A stretch of 64,000 nucleotides of DNA from Glyphotaelius pellucidus (lineage: Eukaryota > Arthropoda > Insecta > Trichoptera > Limnephilidae). The DNA is taken from NCBI GenBank assembly GCA_936435175.1, contig OW386543.1, positions 5,574,286 through 5,638,285 of the forward strand. Direction: 5' to 3'. Under the pieces are notes generated by a model that did not search any database, had not been told where the DNA came from, and saw only the letters and a program-made list of their open reading frames with translations. Made by a program: the position numbers and the translations under genes. Shown piece after piece: positions 21,370 through 31,745 of this stretch. Each line of letters begins with the position of its first letter. Positions within the stretch are counted from its first letter, which is position 1.

Positions 21370-21852
21370 TGTCGCAGCCAAATGCCACGACACGAGATTG
21401 CGGACTGTAAATCCCTTTTGTAAACGAAATAGACCATATATCGTGTTTTGAAGGCAGATCGAAGGAGAATCGGTATGACAGGAAATCTCCTACCTTTACG
21501 GCTTCTGAAGGCTGCTCCGTGTCGTTTCTGTTATCACATATATTGCACAACATAGATTTTATGCCCGACACCACTATATTTTATAAAAAGAAACGAAACT
21601 GCGATTATTTGCGACTACTTGCGATATTTTACGAGAACGAGTTGTGAACCATATCACTTCCGAAATGCAACTGATAACAAGTGGGTAATGTGCACTTGGG
21701 TGTCAATATTGTTCGTCATGTAGGTAAGCACATCCTCTTCTTTTCCGGGTGGAGATTTTGAGGAAAGGAAGAAGAGAATGGATTACATGATGGAAGGAAT
21801 AGAGGAATGTGGATTAAGTTTTGTTTTTAAAAAACTGTTTCAGAACCAAACA
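21370..21852 (-). repeat. 5' LTR of the BEL/Pao element
   Basis: 483 bp, identical by eye to 15206-15688. It should carry the promoter for the minus-strand transcript. The flanking AATGG is at 21853-21857. Confidence 0.95.
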
Positions 21853-22257
21853 AATGGCTTTCGAGTCCGTTGCATGCTCAACTATCAACATGTGAAAGTT
21901 TTCTTCGGAGCTTGATGTGTCTTGTTGTCCATCCCCATGTTGGTGAAGTATTTGGAGTCCAGAGCATTGAGGCTTCTCAAGAGGAAACGACACTTCCGGT
22001 TCGACGTGGTCTCGAGGTTGCTTGATGATCTGTTGTAGCGCAGGCTCGTCCACATCAGACAGGCAAGGAGACATTGGCTCGAAACTTGCAATAGACACTT
22101 CACTGCCTTTAGATGAGCACGGATTCTGATCCAGCACGTTGAGTAAATCTCGTCCATCAGCTCCAATTTGACATTCAAATTTATGAGGAATGGTTCCATT
22201 TTTTAAAAGAACTCTTTTATTTAGAGGTTGGGGCCATTTCCGAGCATCCACGCTTAA
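21853..22257 (-). pseudogene. THAP-DDE transposase gene, second coding exon, upstream part
   Basis: The exon begins at 22257 after TTTTCAG on the minus strand. Its first residues (LSVDARKWPQPLNKRVLLKNGTIPHKF, given here only as positions 1-27) complete a THAP domain, whose C-terminal signature is a basic loop followed by a Pro-His-Lys-Phe end. A Ser/Pro/acidic linker follows (SFEPMSPCLSDVDEP, QQDTSSSEENF). It is cut at the BEL insertion and resumes at 15205 in frame. The splice phase (0) agrees with exon 1. Confidence 0.75.
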
Positions 22258-22593
22258 CTGAAAATAAAAATACAACCTTATTAATACTTTTGTTTGTGAG
22301 ACATCACATTTATTCAATACAGATAATGCAAATTAAATGAGTACATATCTCCATTTGACAGTAGCTTACATTAAATAATTATCTCCATTTGAGAGTGGCT
22401 TGCAAAAGTAATGTATGTAGGCTTGTTGAACGCTTGTTGTCGCTAGGTAAAAGAGCCACCTACAGTATTACTGTACACTACACTGCACTGCACTGTAATG
22501 TACAGTAAACTATTCATGAAGCATGCAATAAAGTAAAATATGTATTTTTTTAATATTATGTTCGAACAATAATACTGCAAAATATATACTTAC
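22258..22593 (-). other. Intron of the THAP-DDE transposase gene
   Basis: Bounded by GTAAGTAT and TTTTCAG on the minus strand. Contains short CACTGCACTG repeats near 22480-22500. Nothing else seen. Confidence 0.6.
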
Positions 22594-22798
22594 ATTAAAA
22601 TGATCTTCACAGACATATCGTACGGTTTTATTTGATAGTTCGCTCAAATGACACGATCTACGAATTGCTGCACACCATTGTTTTCTTTCTCTTTCCTTTT
22701 CCCTTAGTCGTAGCTGAAGTATTTGTGCACAAAGGAACCATACAATATTTGTAATTATTTTTACGATCTCGAATCGCACAGCGGTTACACGAATCCAT
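22594..22798 (-). pseudogene. THAP-DDE transposase gene, first exon (THAP zinc finger), frameshifted
   Basis: From ATG 22798 the minus strand reads MDSCNRCAIRDRKNNYKYC then MVPLCTNTSATT, the start of a THAP finger (first two Cys). In a neighbouring frame it continues KQWCAAIRRS, LSELSNKTVRYVCEDHFN, the second half of the finger with the C..H ligands. The switch lies in a purine-rich stretch (AAGGGAAAAGGAAAGAGAAAG, about 22675-22695), where the usual middle part of the domain (F-x-x-P) is also missing, so a small deletion broke it. The donor AAT|GTAAGTAT at 22593/22594 is perfect. Confidence 0.65.
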
Positions 22799-22844
22799 TT
22801 TTAACCAAACGGTAAACTCGGCGTCAGAATTCGAATTGTAGCTA

Positions 22845-22858
22845 AATTGAAGTATTTT
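22845..22858. repeat. Target-site duplication of LINE copy 1 (3' side)
   Basis: AATTGAAGTATTTT, repeated exactly at 27908-27921. The 14-bp length is typical of target-primed insertion. Confidence 0.85.
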
Positions 22859-23544
22859 ATTTTTTTTTATTTACTAGATTCTTATATTCCTTGAAGAGGT
22901 GAATCATTTAAATTTACTGAATTTAAAGTTAATGTTCTTTATACAAATAGAACGGCGTCATTTGCGCCTCGCAATCTTTACCTCATGTGGGTATTTAAAA
23001 ATTTTACTTGTTTATTAGACTTAAGGTCCAGAATTTAATCGGTAGGGAAAAATTGTTACCTAAAAACCCTACTAAAATTGCATATTTTTTGGTCATCATT
23101 TACTCTTGATCGTCCGCAAACTGGAAAGCATAAATACATATGTGTGTGTTTGTGTTATGTTGGGAGTGGGAAGGAGGCGGTCATGTCCTTTTATTTGGAG
23201 TTCTTCCGCATTTGCCTTCGGGAATGAGGAAACCATGAAAAACCTCATCCAGGAAGATTCGGCCGGCGGTCAACATGAACCCGGTCGGCCTTCAGTGATA
23301 TCGGTGTACGATATCCTGCATTGTGTGTGTGTGGGGTGTATGTCTGTTTTTATGTAGATATATACTTTATGGGACTATAGGAGATAAACATACATATACA
23401 TACATACTATACAATATTATATAAATATATACATAGATATATAAACATAAGTTACGGGGGAGGGGTCTGGAGTTTGGGAATACCTACTGCTCGCTCACTC
23501 GTCGGCGTCTGAATCTGGTTCATGCCAGATGTGGTCAAGGTCCA
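22859..23544 (-). other. 3' UTR of LINE copy 1
   Basis: Non-coding, nearly identical to 58536-59163. It includes a run of TACATA/ATATA dinucleotide-like sequence (23385-23450) and a conserved block at 23195-23320 (GCATTTGCCTTCGGGAATG). Antisense ORFs in it are incidental. Confidence 0.8.
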
Positions 23545-26207
23545 TCAGAATGTGTTTGGGTAGTCTGTGTACGTATTTGAATGTGAAGTCGCTGGGAGAA
23601 TTGTATTGACCGATTTCCTGTATGAGTTTATTTTTACTGTGTCTTGTTTGTATTCAAATAAGGTCGGAATGTCTTCTCTCGCATGTAGTCTTTTCAAATT
23701 TGTTCTGATTCTAGTGTTGTATGTGATTTTAATGCAGAGATTCTGTAGTGTCTGTAGTTTTGTAAAGTCAGATTGTGAGATGCTACTCCACACGGGAATA
23801 GCATAGGTCAGCACCGGTCGAATGAGCGAATAGTAAGTCAGGAGTTTGGTTCTGGGAAGTAGCGGACTTTTTCTATTGAAGATGGGCTTCATCATGCCGA
23901 GTGCCATTCTGGCTCTTGCGTGCATCTTGGCTAGGTGAGATTTCCAGTTGAGTCGTGAGTCCATAGTCAGGCCCAGGTAAACGACTTCATCCTTCCATTC
24001 TAAGACGTGTCCGCCCATTTCGATGTTGACGTCTGGTGTCCTTCTGACGCGTTTCCTCGTGTACATGATGACTTCGGTTTTGGCCTCGTTCAGTTTGAGG
24101 CGCCACATCTTGTAGAACTCTACGAGAGCGTCGAGCGCTCTCTGTAGGTATATGGCCGCCATCTCGGCTTTCAGCGAGGAAACGTACAGCTTGACGTCGT
24201 CTGCATAGATAGACAGGTTGCATCTCTCGTCTCGGGGGATGTCATGTGTAAAGATGTTGAAGAGATGAGGTCCCAGTAGACTTCCTTGTGGCACGCCTTT
24301 TGGAATCTCACGTAGTGACGACAGCGCGTTCCTGATGAAGACTCGGAAGGATCTGTTCTTGAGGTATTCTTGTATCACTCTCGTTAGGTATTTGGGCGTG
24401 TTAGTTCTGTGCAGCTTGTGCAGTAGCCCTCTGATCCAAACGGTGTCAAATGCCTTCTCCAAGTCTAGCAATGCAGCGGCGATGTAGCGATGTTCGTTAA
24501 ATCTTCTGGTGATGAATTCCGCTACTCGGGTGAGTTGATGGGTGGTGGAATGCCTCTTTCTGAATCCGAACTGCTCGTCTGGCAAAGTGTTGTTTTCTTC
24601 GTGGTGTGGAAGTAGCCTGTTGAGTATAACCTGTTCAAATACCTTGCTCAGCGTGGAGAGTAGGCTGATCGGCCGGTAGCTTGTCGGCTGCCTCTTGTCC
24701 TTGTTTGGCTTCGAGAAGGGCAGCACGGTCGCCGTCTTCCAGATCTGTGGGAAATGTCCGGTGATGAGACAGGCATTGAACAGCTTTGTGATGTAGATGA
24801 TGGCTTTCTGAGGTAGATGTTTGAGTAGAATGTTGTGTATTTGATCGCTTCCCGGCGCCTTATTGGTCTTCAATCGCTTAATAATGACGGCAACTTCGCT
24901 CGGCGTGCTGAAATGGATGTCTTCGACGTTCGTCTGCTCCGCTTGTTCGAGATGTCGTAGAGATTCATCTACTAGTCGATCCGTTTCCGGATCGGATAGG
25001 CCGTCCGTGGCTGCGTAGGCTCTCTCGAATCCGTCGGCGAGCGCGTTTGCCTTCTCTTCTAGTGACAGCGCCAATCCTGAGCCGTCTAGCTTCTCTAGCG
25101 GGGGAATCGTGTGGTCTTGATGTTTCAGAGCTTTTGCCATTTTCCATAGGCTGTTATCCTTTGGCGTGAGTGATGTAACTTTCTTCGTCCAAAGTTGACG
25201 TCTGAGGTCCGATATTTCCTGCTTGATTTCCCGCTGTAGAGTGTTGTAGGCCGTTTTGAAGTAGCCGTCGCGCGTACGATGGTAGATGCATCGCAAGCGA
25301 TTTTTCTCCTTGATGAGCGATAGGACATGCTCGGGAAGCTTGATCGTGTGTGTGTGTACTTCTTTGAGAGGTGTGTGTCTTGTGCATGTTGTATGATTTC
25401 CGTGAGAGTGCTTGCGGCCTCGTCGATTTCATCTGTAGAGCGCAGAGTTCCCGATGTTAGGTGAATTCGTTCGTTAATCTCTGTCTTGAATCCTTCCCAG
25501 TCTGCGTCCTTGTAGTTTCGCTGTTTTCTGGGGCTCCTTGAAGTCGTTCCTCCAATACTGAAGCTCACGGGCAGATGGTCCGATGACAGTTCATCCAGCG
25601 TGCGCAGTGGCGAGATCGTCTTGACGTTTTTCTCGAGTACGATGTCCAGAGTGCTGGGGTACTGTGCGTGCACTGCGTGGTATGTCGGTTTGTCCGGCGC
25701 CATTATCGTGTAGTTGTGAGTCTGCATATGCGTAAAGAGCGTTTTCCCGTTCGCGTTGCCTCTGTAGTTATTCCAATAGTTGTGCTTGGCGTTGAGATCT
25801 CCTCCTAGAACAACAATTGGGCGCAGATTAAGTAATTTGTCCAAATCTTCTCTCACCAGAAGGTTGTAATGTCTGCAATAGGCGGCGATGAAGGTATGCG
25901 CTCTATCCTCTATGGTGACTTCGACAATCGTAGCTTCAGTATGCTTCAGCTTCGGAGTGGGGATCCTTGTAGATGTGATGGATTGACGAACGAAAATGGC
26001 GGTGCCTCCGCCTCCTCCTTCTGGTCGGTCGTCTCGGTGAACTTCGAAGCCGGGCACTCTCAGCGGTGTGTTGTGTTTGAGATGTGTTTCTGAAATGAGA
26101 ATGATGTCAATGTTAGTGTTATTTGCCAGAGCGAGCAGTTCATCAATCTTAAAGCGGATGCTGCAGGCATTCCACAGGAGGACGTTCACCATCTCGGGAT
26201 TATACAT
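23545..26207 (-). pseudogene. LINE copy 1 ORF2 (endonuclease + reverse transcriptase), frameshifted
   Basis: ATG 26207 opens an apurinic-type endonuclease (NVLLWNACSIRFKIDEL, ISETHLKHN, GGDLNAKHNYW, SSDHLPVSF). The frame fails at about 25367-25381, where copy 1 has GAGGTGTGTGTCTTG and copy 2 has four more bases. In the next frame (from 25296) the reverse transcriptase runs complete: RPISLLSTLSKVFE, FGFRKRHSTTHQL, ALLDLEKAFDTVW, GVPQGSLLGPHLFN and the catalytic YADD in SIYADDVKLY. Near the C-terminus another deletion (at about 23640-23650) replaces the last residues by an unrelated tail ending at 23545. Function is lost unless the GT-run frameshift is bypassed. Confidence 0.9.
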
Positions 26208-27612
26208 TGATGGTGGTGGTGATGACTTCCATCAGGATGCAAGCCCTCTGGTATACGGAGGTGCAGCTGGCCAGCTGCGATCGCACGCCATCTAATCCCA
26301 TGAGGAGGGACATCATCAGCGTGGCGTCTGGGTCTCTGGAGCCTGCGGGCTGCTGCGTGTAGGTCTGCGAGCGGGGCTGCGGTTGAGGCTGAGGCTCGGG
26401 CTGCGCCTCGGGCTGCGCCTCGGGCTGCTGGGTGGCCGCTCTTCCGCCGGCCACGTGGGCCCATGAGCGTCCATCTGTCCTCGTCGTCTGCTGCGCCTGA
26501 GGATGTGGCTCGTCCCTGGTGGTTTTGGGGCACTCGGCCGAGGCATGCTCCACCAAGCACTTTACACACCTCGCGGTGTGTGAGCAGTTGCGGGACCCGT
26601 GCCCGAAGTTCTGGCAGCGGTAGCACTGCGTCCCGTGCTGCAGATGGTTGCTGCGGTGCTTCTGCAGGCGGATCCTGCAGTGGCAGAGGTACTTTACTGC
26701 CGCCCTCAGCTGGCCCATGTTCACTTCTTTGTCGAATTGGGCCATGTACATGGGGTATTCCGCTGCGGTCGTCATCCTGATGACCTTGACTGGGGGGAAG
26801 CCCTGATCCGTCAGGTCTGCAGCGATCTCCTCTGTCTCGATGTTTGGCAGGCCCTTGATGACCGCCTTCTTCAATTTTTCAGCCTCCGCCGTGTAAGTAT
26901 GGAAGCCGTGCGCCTCCGCTCGCAGCCCGTTGGTGAGGGCGCGGTGGTCCGCCATGCTGCGTACAAAGATATTGGCGGTCCCGCCCCTGTTGTATCTGAA
27001 ATTGAAATTTTGGTGGCCAAGATGACCCTGCACTGCAGAGGTGATCTGGCTGTGTGTGAGGTTCCCCAGGGTCATCACGACCGGGGGAACGCGATCTCTC
27101 CTTGCCGCTGCTTGGCTGCTGGTACCTGCCGATGAGAAAGAGGGATTAGTTGTGTTGGTGCGTTTGGGTTGCGGAGCGCCGCCGCCTTCAGAAACCTCCT
27201 TGAGGTCGGAGAACCGGTTACCGACAATAACCGGTTCCGGTCCCTGCGGTGACAGGGGCCTCTTCACGGGGTTGGACGGCCTCGTCCAACCTTCCTCGTG
27301 GGTCGTCTCCATGTCCTGGGATGGCTGCTGGGGTCTGGGGGGCGGCACGTAGCCCGAAGCTGGGCCTCCTGGGGGGCGGTTGCTGGGTCCGGGTGCGGGG
27401 GTGGGCTCGGGCATCACGGGGGGCGGCATTGGGATGGCCGGCCTTGTCCTCGGGTCTGCGGGGTGGCTCTTCACTGGCTGCTGGGGCTGGAAGGCGGGGA
27501 TCGTGTACAGCACGGTCCCGGTCTTTGTCCTGCTGCGGTACTGGCGGGCGCCAGGGGGAATCACGATAGGAGATTCCTCCGGGTCTGCGGCTTTTAGCCG
27601 CGCGGAGTACAT
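26200..27612 (-). CDS. LINE copy 1 ORF1 (gag-like nucleic-acid-binding protein) with a missing third zinc knuckle
   Basis: I take ATG 27612 (MYSARLKAADPEESPIVIPP) as the start. The frame is open back to 27909, but that part has the look of 5' UTR. The protein has a long Pro-rich N-terminal half, a PRE-C2HC-like core (QFDKEVNMGQLRAAVKYLCH) and two CCHC knuckles (CYRCQNFGHGSRNC, CVKCLVEHASAEC). The third knuckle of copy 2 (CCNCGGPHPANFRGC) is gone because of an in-frame 132-bp deletion at about 26507, flanked by GGC in both ends of the deleted piece, so microhomology-mediated loss is likely. A Gln-Pro-Glu-Ala repeat and the stop at 26200-26202 follow. Confidence 0.85.
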   Translation of the reverse strand: MYSARLKAADPEESPIVIPPGARQYRSRTKTGTVLYTIPAFQPQQPVKSHPADPRTRPAIPMPPPVMPEPTPAPGPSNRPPGGPASGYVPPPRPQQPSQDMETTHEEGWTRPSNPVKRPLSPQGPEPVIVGNRFSDLKEVSEGGGAPQPKRTNTTNPSFSSAGTSSQAAARRDRVPPVVMTLGNLTHSQITSAVQGHLGHQNFNFRYNRGGTANIFVRSMADHRALTNGLRAEAHGFHTYTAEAEKLKKAVIKGLPNIETEEIAADLTDQGFPPVKVIRMTTAAEYPMYMAQFDKEVNMGQLRAAVKYLCHCRIRLQKHRSNHLQHGTQCYRCQNFGHGSRNCSHTARCVKCLVEHASAECPKTTRDEPHPQAQQTTRTDGRSWAHVAGGRAATQQPEAQPEAQPEPQPQPQPRSQTYTQQPAGSRDPDATLMMSLLMGLDGVRSQLASCTSVYQRACILMEVITTTINV

Positions 27613-27907
27613 CCGCACGGCAGGGATGATGTTTTTCCTCTTCTGGATTGAGATTATAGTCCTGTGGTCTCGTCTCGGTGGGGCCAGGTCGTCCTTCTTC
27701 TTCTTCTTTGCCTTGAAAAAGGCAGTTGGTGGCGCGGGGGCCTGGGCAGTGAGCCGGTCGGGCCGGCTGGCTGCGAGGTGGCAGGTGTCTGGCCGTGTAA
27801 ACACAAGCCAGACAAAAGCGAATCGGGGCGAAAGGGCGGTGGTCTCGAAAAGCGACTGTCGCAGGCGGCAGTCACAAGGCGAATCCGATCGAGTCGATCG
27901 ATTGATC
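27613..27907 (-). promoter_or_regulatory. 5' UTR of LINE copy 1 (probable internal promoter)
   Basis: Jockey elements are transcribed from a promoter inside the 5' UTR. This block is conserved with copy 2 up to about 27890; beyond that the two copies differ in a GATC/ATCG-rich terminus. Confidence 0.45.
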
Positions 27908-27921
27908 AATTGAAGTATTTT
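27908..27921. repeat. Target-site duplication of LINE copy 1 (5' side)
   Basis: AATTGAAGTATTTT, exact copy of 22845-22858. Confidence 0.85.
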
Positions 27922-28057
27922 GATTTGAAGTTTTGACAGATGATACGACGTGAACCCGTACAGGTTAGCGGCTGTCTTGGAAGCATAATGGTAATGGTGC
28001 TGATTTTAACAAAATCAAATTTTATAATATATTATTATTATTTATGTTTACAAGTAC

Positions 28058-28616
28058 AGTTTTATTACAAGTTTAAATTACATTTGGATAATATCAAACA
28101 AGATGAAGTTATATATAGTTTACAAGTTTAATTTACATTTGGATAATATCAAACAAGATGAAGTTATATATAGTTTACAAGTTTAATTTACATTTGGATA
28201 ATATCAAACAAGATGAAGTTATATATAGTTTACAAGTTTAATTTACATTTGGATAATATCAAACAAGATGAAGTTATATATAGTTTACAAGTTTAATTTA
28301 CATTTGGATAATATCAAACAAGATGAAGTTATATATAGTTTACAAGTTTAATTTACATTTGGATAATATCAAACAAGATGAAGTTATATATAGTTTACAA
28401 GTTTAATTTACATTTGGATAATATCAAACAAGATGAAGTTATATATAGTTTACAAGTTTAATTTACATTTGGATAATATCAAACAAGATGAAGTTATATA
28501 TAGTTTACAAGTTTAATTTACATTTGGATAATATCAAACAAGATGAAGTTATATATAGTTTACAAGTTTAATTTACATTTGGATAATATCAAACAAGATC
28601 AAGTTATATAAAGTTT
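28058..28616. repeat. 55-bp tandem array, about 10 copies
   Basis: The unit starts AGTTTACAAGTTTAATTTAC and recurs at 28117, 28172, 28227, 28282, 28337, 28392, 28447, 28502 and 28557, exactly 55 bp apart. Internal units are identical by eye; only the first (AAATTAC for AATTTAC) and last (GATCAAG for GATGAAG) differ. This edge-diverged pattern indicates recent expansion. No conserved protein in any frame. Confidence 0.97.
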
Positions 28617-28650
28617 AAGAACAAGAATATTTTTGGTACTCTTTGTTATT

Positions 28651-28974
28651 CTCCTCTGCAGTGTTGCCAACTCTAAATCTCCGTTCCCGCTAGATCGTGA
28701 CGGATCGTCGGTCAGAATGCCGTCAGACGCCCATATTTTGGTCTGTCCTGGGGGGGGGGTGGCTCGAGAATTTTAGGGTTAAAAATTTCTCAAAAAATCC
28801 ATAAATTTAGGCTTTTTTCCCCTACAAAATTGTGTATTTTGTTACTTTATTCGAATCCGCTAGGAAATCCGTCATACTGTAAATTCCGTTAAACACAAAA
28901 TTTTCCCGTTTCGAGGCACTCAAATCCGCTAGATATGACGGGAAATCCGTCAAGTTGGCAATACTGCTCCTCTG
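28651..28974. mobile_element. 308-bp hAT-type MITE with 8-bp target duplication
   Basis: The element (28659-28966) has 13-bp inverted ends CAGTGTTGCCAAC and GTTGGCAATACTG, one mismatch apart, and is flanked by the perfect duplication CTCCTCTG (28651-28658, 28967-28974). CAG-type ends and an 8-bp duplication are hallmarks of hAT transposons. It has no ORF and would need a transposase in trans. A nine-G run lies inside (about 28751-28759). Confidence 0.9.
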
Positions 28975-29410
28975 ACACTCTGTACGCAACTGAACACTTG
29001 ACGTTTGACGTTTAAATAAATGTTAAAATATGTTCCGATGAAGAAGAGATGCTACATCAGGGAGAAAACAGAGATATTTTAATAGATGTTTATTTACCAG
29101 GAAAGATTTCCGACTAATATCAATTATTATGACCTACGTCAAAAGTCGAGTTCTGTTAAGAAATTTAGCGATGATATTGTAGACGAAATATAAAGGAGAA
29201 CACGCAGATTTCAACTTAGACCTAACCTACCTAACTAGATTTTTATTGGGTATTTATTTATCAGGGAAATAATAGAATACCTATTTTAATTGGTCAATTT
29301 CTTCCGTGTCTCTGAAACCGATTTATAAATTAATAGACTTTATTTACAAGTGAGTTCACGAAAGATATAATCATCCTTTACGACAGTATTTATTTGCAAT
29401 TTAAAGTCAT
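28975..29410. other. No gene seen
   Basis: Mixed AT-rich DNA without element ends or ORFs that I can support. Confidence 0.6.
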
Positions 29411-29560
29411 AATAGGTATTAGGCTCGCGCGGTTGACATAACCCCAAACGTCATTCGATTTATCTCCGGTACCAACCGCTCCGTACGGCTCCTGTAAAAA
29501 TATGAACTTATTTCCCCCCCCCGCCGGCCCCGCCTGCCTTCCCGCTTCCCGCTTCACCCA
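29411..29560. repeat. Degenerate repeat, first of two related copies
   Basis: GGCTC(C)TGTAAAAATATGAAC followed by a C-rich tract (TTTCCCCCCCCCGCC...) also occurs at about 29740-29780. In both copies CATAACC lies about 60-90 bp upstream. Confidence 0.45.
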
Positions 29561-29667
29561 CTTCAAAAATAATATTAATATTGTTAATATTCATTATTAT
29601 ATTATAATTTTATTATCAAATATATTTATTATATTGTATTTAGGTATCATAATATTTTAAACTAGTG

Positions 29668-29950
29668 ATTATTAAGCTCGCTCATTGCGCATAACCTCAA
29701 AAACTTGTTCGGTTTGATTCTCCATACATGACCGCATCGCGCGGCTCTTGTAAAAATATGAACACATTTCCCCCCGCCAGCCTTCCCCTTCGCCCGGGAG
29801 ATGAATGTTTTCCGTCGCTTCTGGTAAAGCTTGAACACAGGGTTTTTGAACACCAAGTGTTCAAATTTTCAATGTTTTGGGTGCTGTTCAAGCTAGTGTT
29901 CATGTGTATTCTGGCGCAGGATACGCCGCTTAACATGTTGAAGCAGTTTG
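29668..29950. repeat. Second related copy plus low-complexity GTTCAA repeats
   Basis: CGGCTCTTGTAAAAATATGAAC (about 29741) and the C-rich run match the previous copy. The following 29825-29905 contains repeated GAACAC/GTTCAA words in both orientations. The minus-strand 79-codon frame here shows no recognisable domain. Confidence 0.4.
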
Positions 29951-30320
29951 CCTACAAACATGGCTGATAATATTTTTTCGTACTTATACCTATATGAAAA
30001 CTTGCCGACTTAAATAAATAAAAATATATTATAGGAGATTATGGCTAATGTGTCAACCCATAACATTTTTGCCTACAACCCCATGTGTCTCATCAAACCT
30101 TACTGCCAACTGGCCAAAGTTTGGTACTATTTCAATCTTTTCACAAGGCTCTGGGCCCATAGATTCAATAGTTGTTGTAAATGTAAAGAGACCAAAATGT
30201 GATGGTCTCCCATATAGAAAATTTTGCACGACACTAAAGTTTTCATTTGAAAAAAAAAAGTTAATAACCAAGTTTTTTTTAAGAAGGGGTTCACAAAAGT
30301 GCGTCAACGTTACACTAGCG
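29951..30320. other. Possible decayed coding fragment, minus strand
   Basis: A minus-strand frame (30307-30053, 84 codons) contains GRPSHFGLFTFTTTIESMG and KIEIVPNFGQLAVRFDETHG, which reads like real protein rather than a random frame. I do not recognise it, and no splice or start signals support it. Confidence 0.25.
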
Positions 30321-30430
30321 GTAAGATCTCAATAAACGCACATCATCTCAGCTGACGATTTCAAGCCATATTTGTATAATCAACTCATTGTAAGATCTCA
30401 TTAAACGCACATCATTTCAGCTGACGATTT
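30321..30430. repeat. Tandem duplication, 69-bp period
   Basis: A 41-bp block starting GTAAGATCTCA (30321) recurs at 30390 with three substitutions; both contain AAACGCACATCAT and CAGCTGACGATTT. Confidence 0.8.
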
Positions 30431-31424
30431 GAATCAATTTTCAAATGCAATATCCCTTGTAGATCGCTTTCAAAAATTGTGTTTGCGAAGGATCAGGTGA
30501 GGAGCTCTCCAGAAGTCTGCTGTCAGGTTGTAAGGCTGCGCTGCTTTCCTTGGCTTCCTTCAGTTCCACACCATGTGGACGGTATAGAGAGTGATAGAGG
30601 TATAAAGAATTGCCTCAGATCTAACGAACGGCATCAAAATGTAATTTTTATGAAATAGTGGACATGTCACTTATTGGGCTGTAAACACTCGAAATGGTCT
30701 TTTTCTAAAATCCCCAATGAAGTTTTAGAAATATTATCATGCATTGATGTTATTTTTTTTGTTCACCCGGTGATTTGCGTAATAGGAACAATTTTTATAT
30801 AAGTTATTGTAAGCACATTATTGATTCTAATAATATTATGGCCTAAATTGGATGTGTTCACTTAACTTTTATTTATGCATATTATAAATACTCTCTTATT
30901 TACTACCTTCACTGATTACATTATATTTAAGTTTCTATGCTCTGGTTGCAAGTTGGCAGAAGTATGAGGGCCAAAATGCTTTTGGAAGAATAAGATTTGT
31001 GCTGTCTTCATACCAAATCATAACCAAAGCTGTAGTAAAATGCCACTCACTTCAGAGCTACAATAAGATACCAAATACATATATGTATTATTACATAATA
31101 ATGCTACAACTATAATGACTTGGGCTTTTGTACATTTTGGTTCCCCTACAGAATATAGCAAGATTAGAATTTATTTTAGCCAAGCTACATCTTTTATAGC
31201 TGTGTGTGAACACGCTCTTATGGTGTGGTGAGTAAAATAAGTATAATAAATACTACCTTCAAAATAAATATCTTTTCCTAATGTTTGACTCACAATACTA
31301 GCCATAAGTACGCACGTCCTGATGTGACCAGTAACCAAGGAGAAAAGCAAGGGGAACAATATTTTGAACTCTTAGATCTGGATGGGACAGAGGTACAGTT
31401 TGTGCCAGTCGGTGGACATCTCTA
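30431..31424. other. No gene seen
   Basis: Unique-looking AT-rich DNA. No ORF above 65 codons has recognisable features and no element ends were found. Confidence 0.55.
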
Positions 31425-31745
31425 CCTAATGATGTGATCCCCCTTTTCTATTCTATGATCTATTTCTTAGAATCTGTGAAATAGCTCAGAAATAGAAACC
31501 CAATCTTGAATCAACTCCAACATTCATTCTATTCTACGTAGAATCGACCATAGAATAGAACCGTATGAACATAATCGCCGCACAGTACAGTAATATCTAT
31601 GGTTAAGTCAAATAAAAAAGAGTAGCATCCCCCACCCAATTGAAATAGAATGGAATAGAGCAAGTAGTATCAACGTGCAACTATTTCATTCCATTTTCGA
31701 ACAGTTCATTCTATGAAATAGATCATAGGTGGGATCCCAGCTTAA
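31425..31745. mobile_element. Fold-back MITE-like element
   Basis: CTATGATCTATTTC near 31457 is matched in reverse by GAAATAGATCATAGG near 31718-31732, and GATCCCCC/GGGATCCC lie just outside. Internal sequence is rich in TCTATTC/GAATAGA words. Ends and target duplication are not resolved. Confidence 0.45.

Larger units (their letters stand above)
15206..21852 (-). mobile_element. Full-length BEL/Pao LTR retrotransposon, minus orientation
   Basis: The 6647-bp element has 483-bp LTRs at both ends, a 5-bp target duplication (AATGG), a primer-binding site next to the 5' LTR and one open gag-pol frame of 1711 codons. The LTRs look identical by eye, which indicates very recent insertion. No env-like frame is present between pol and the 3' LTR. 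It interrupts the second coding exon of an older THAP/DDE transposase gene. Confidence 0.97.
22859..27907 (-). mobile_element. Jockey-clade LINE, copy 1, complete ends but damaged ORFs
   Basis: Lies between 14-bp target duplications. The 3' end (low coordinates) finishes GAATCTAGTAAATAAAAAAAAAT on the minus strand; the 5' end is GATCGATCGACTCGATCGG-like. ORF1 (gag-like) and ORF2 (endonuclease-RT) overlap by ATGTATAA. Compared with copy 2 (58536-63764) it has a 132-bp deletion in ORF1, a 4-bp deletion in a GT run in ORF2 and a net 31-bp deletion near the end of ORF2. It is therefore a dead copy of a family with a live-looking member in the same window. Confidence 0.95.

Noticed and set aside
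23106..23357. 83-codon plus-strand frame present in both LINE 3' UTRs (also 58775-59026)
   Set aside because: It is antisense to the LINE and identical only because the copies are near-identical; Cys/Val-rich content comes from GT repeats.
26463..27936. Long plus-strand frames over LINE ORF1 (and 62219-63515 in copy 2)
   Set aside because: Shadows of the GC-rich minus-strand gag-like ORF; no domain, no start context.
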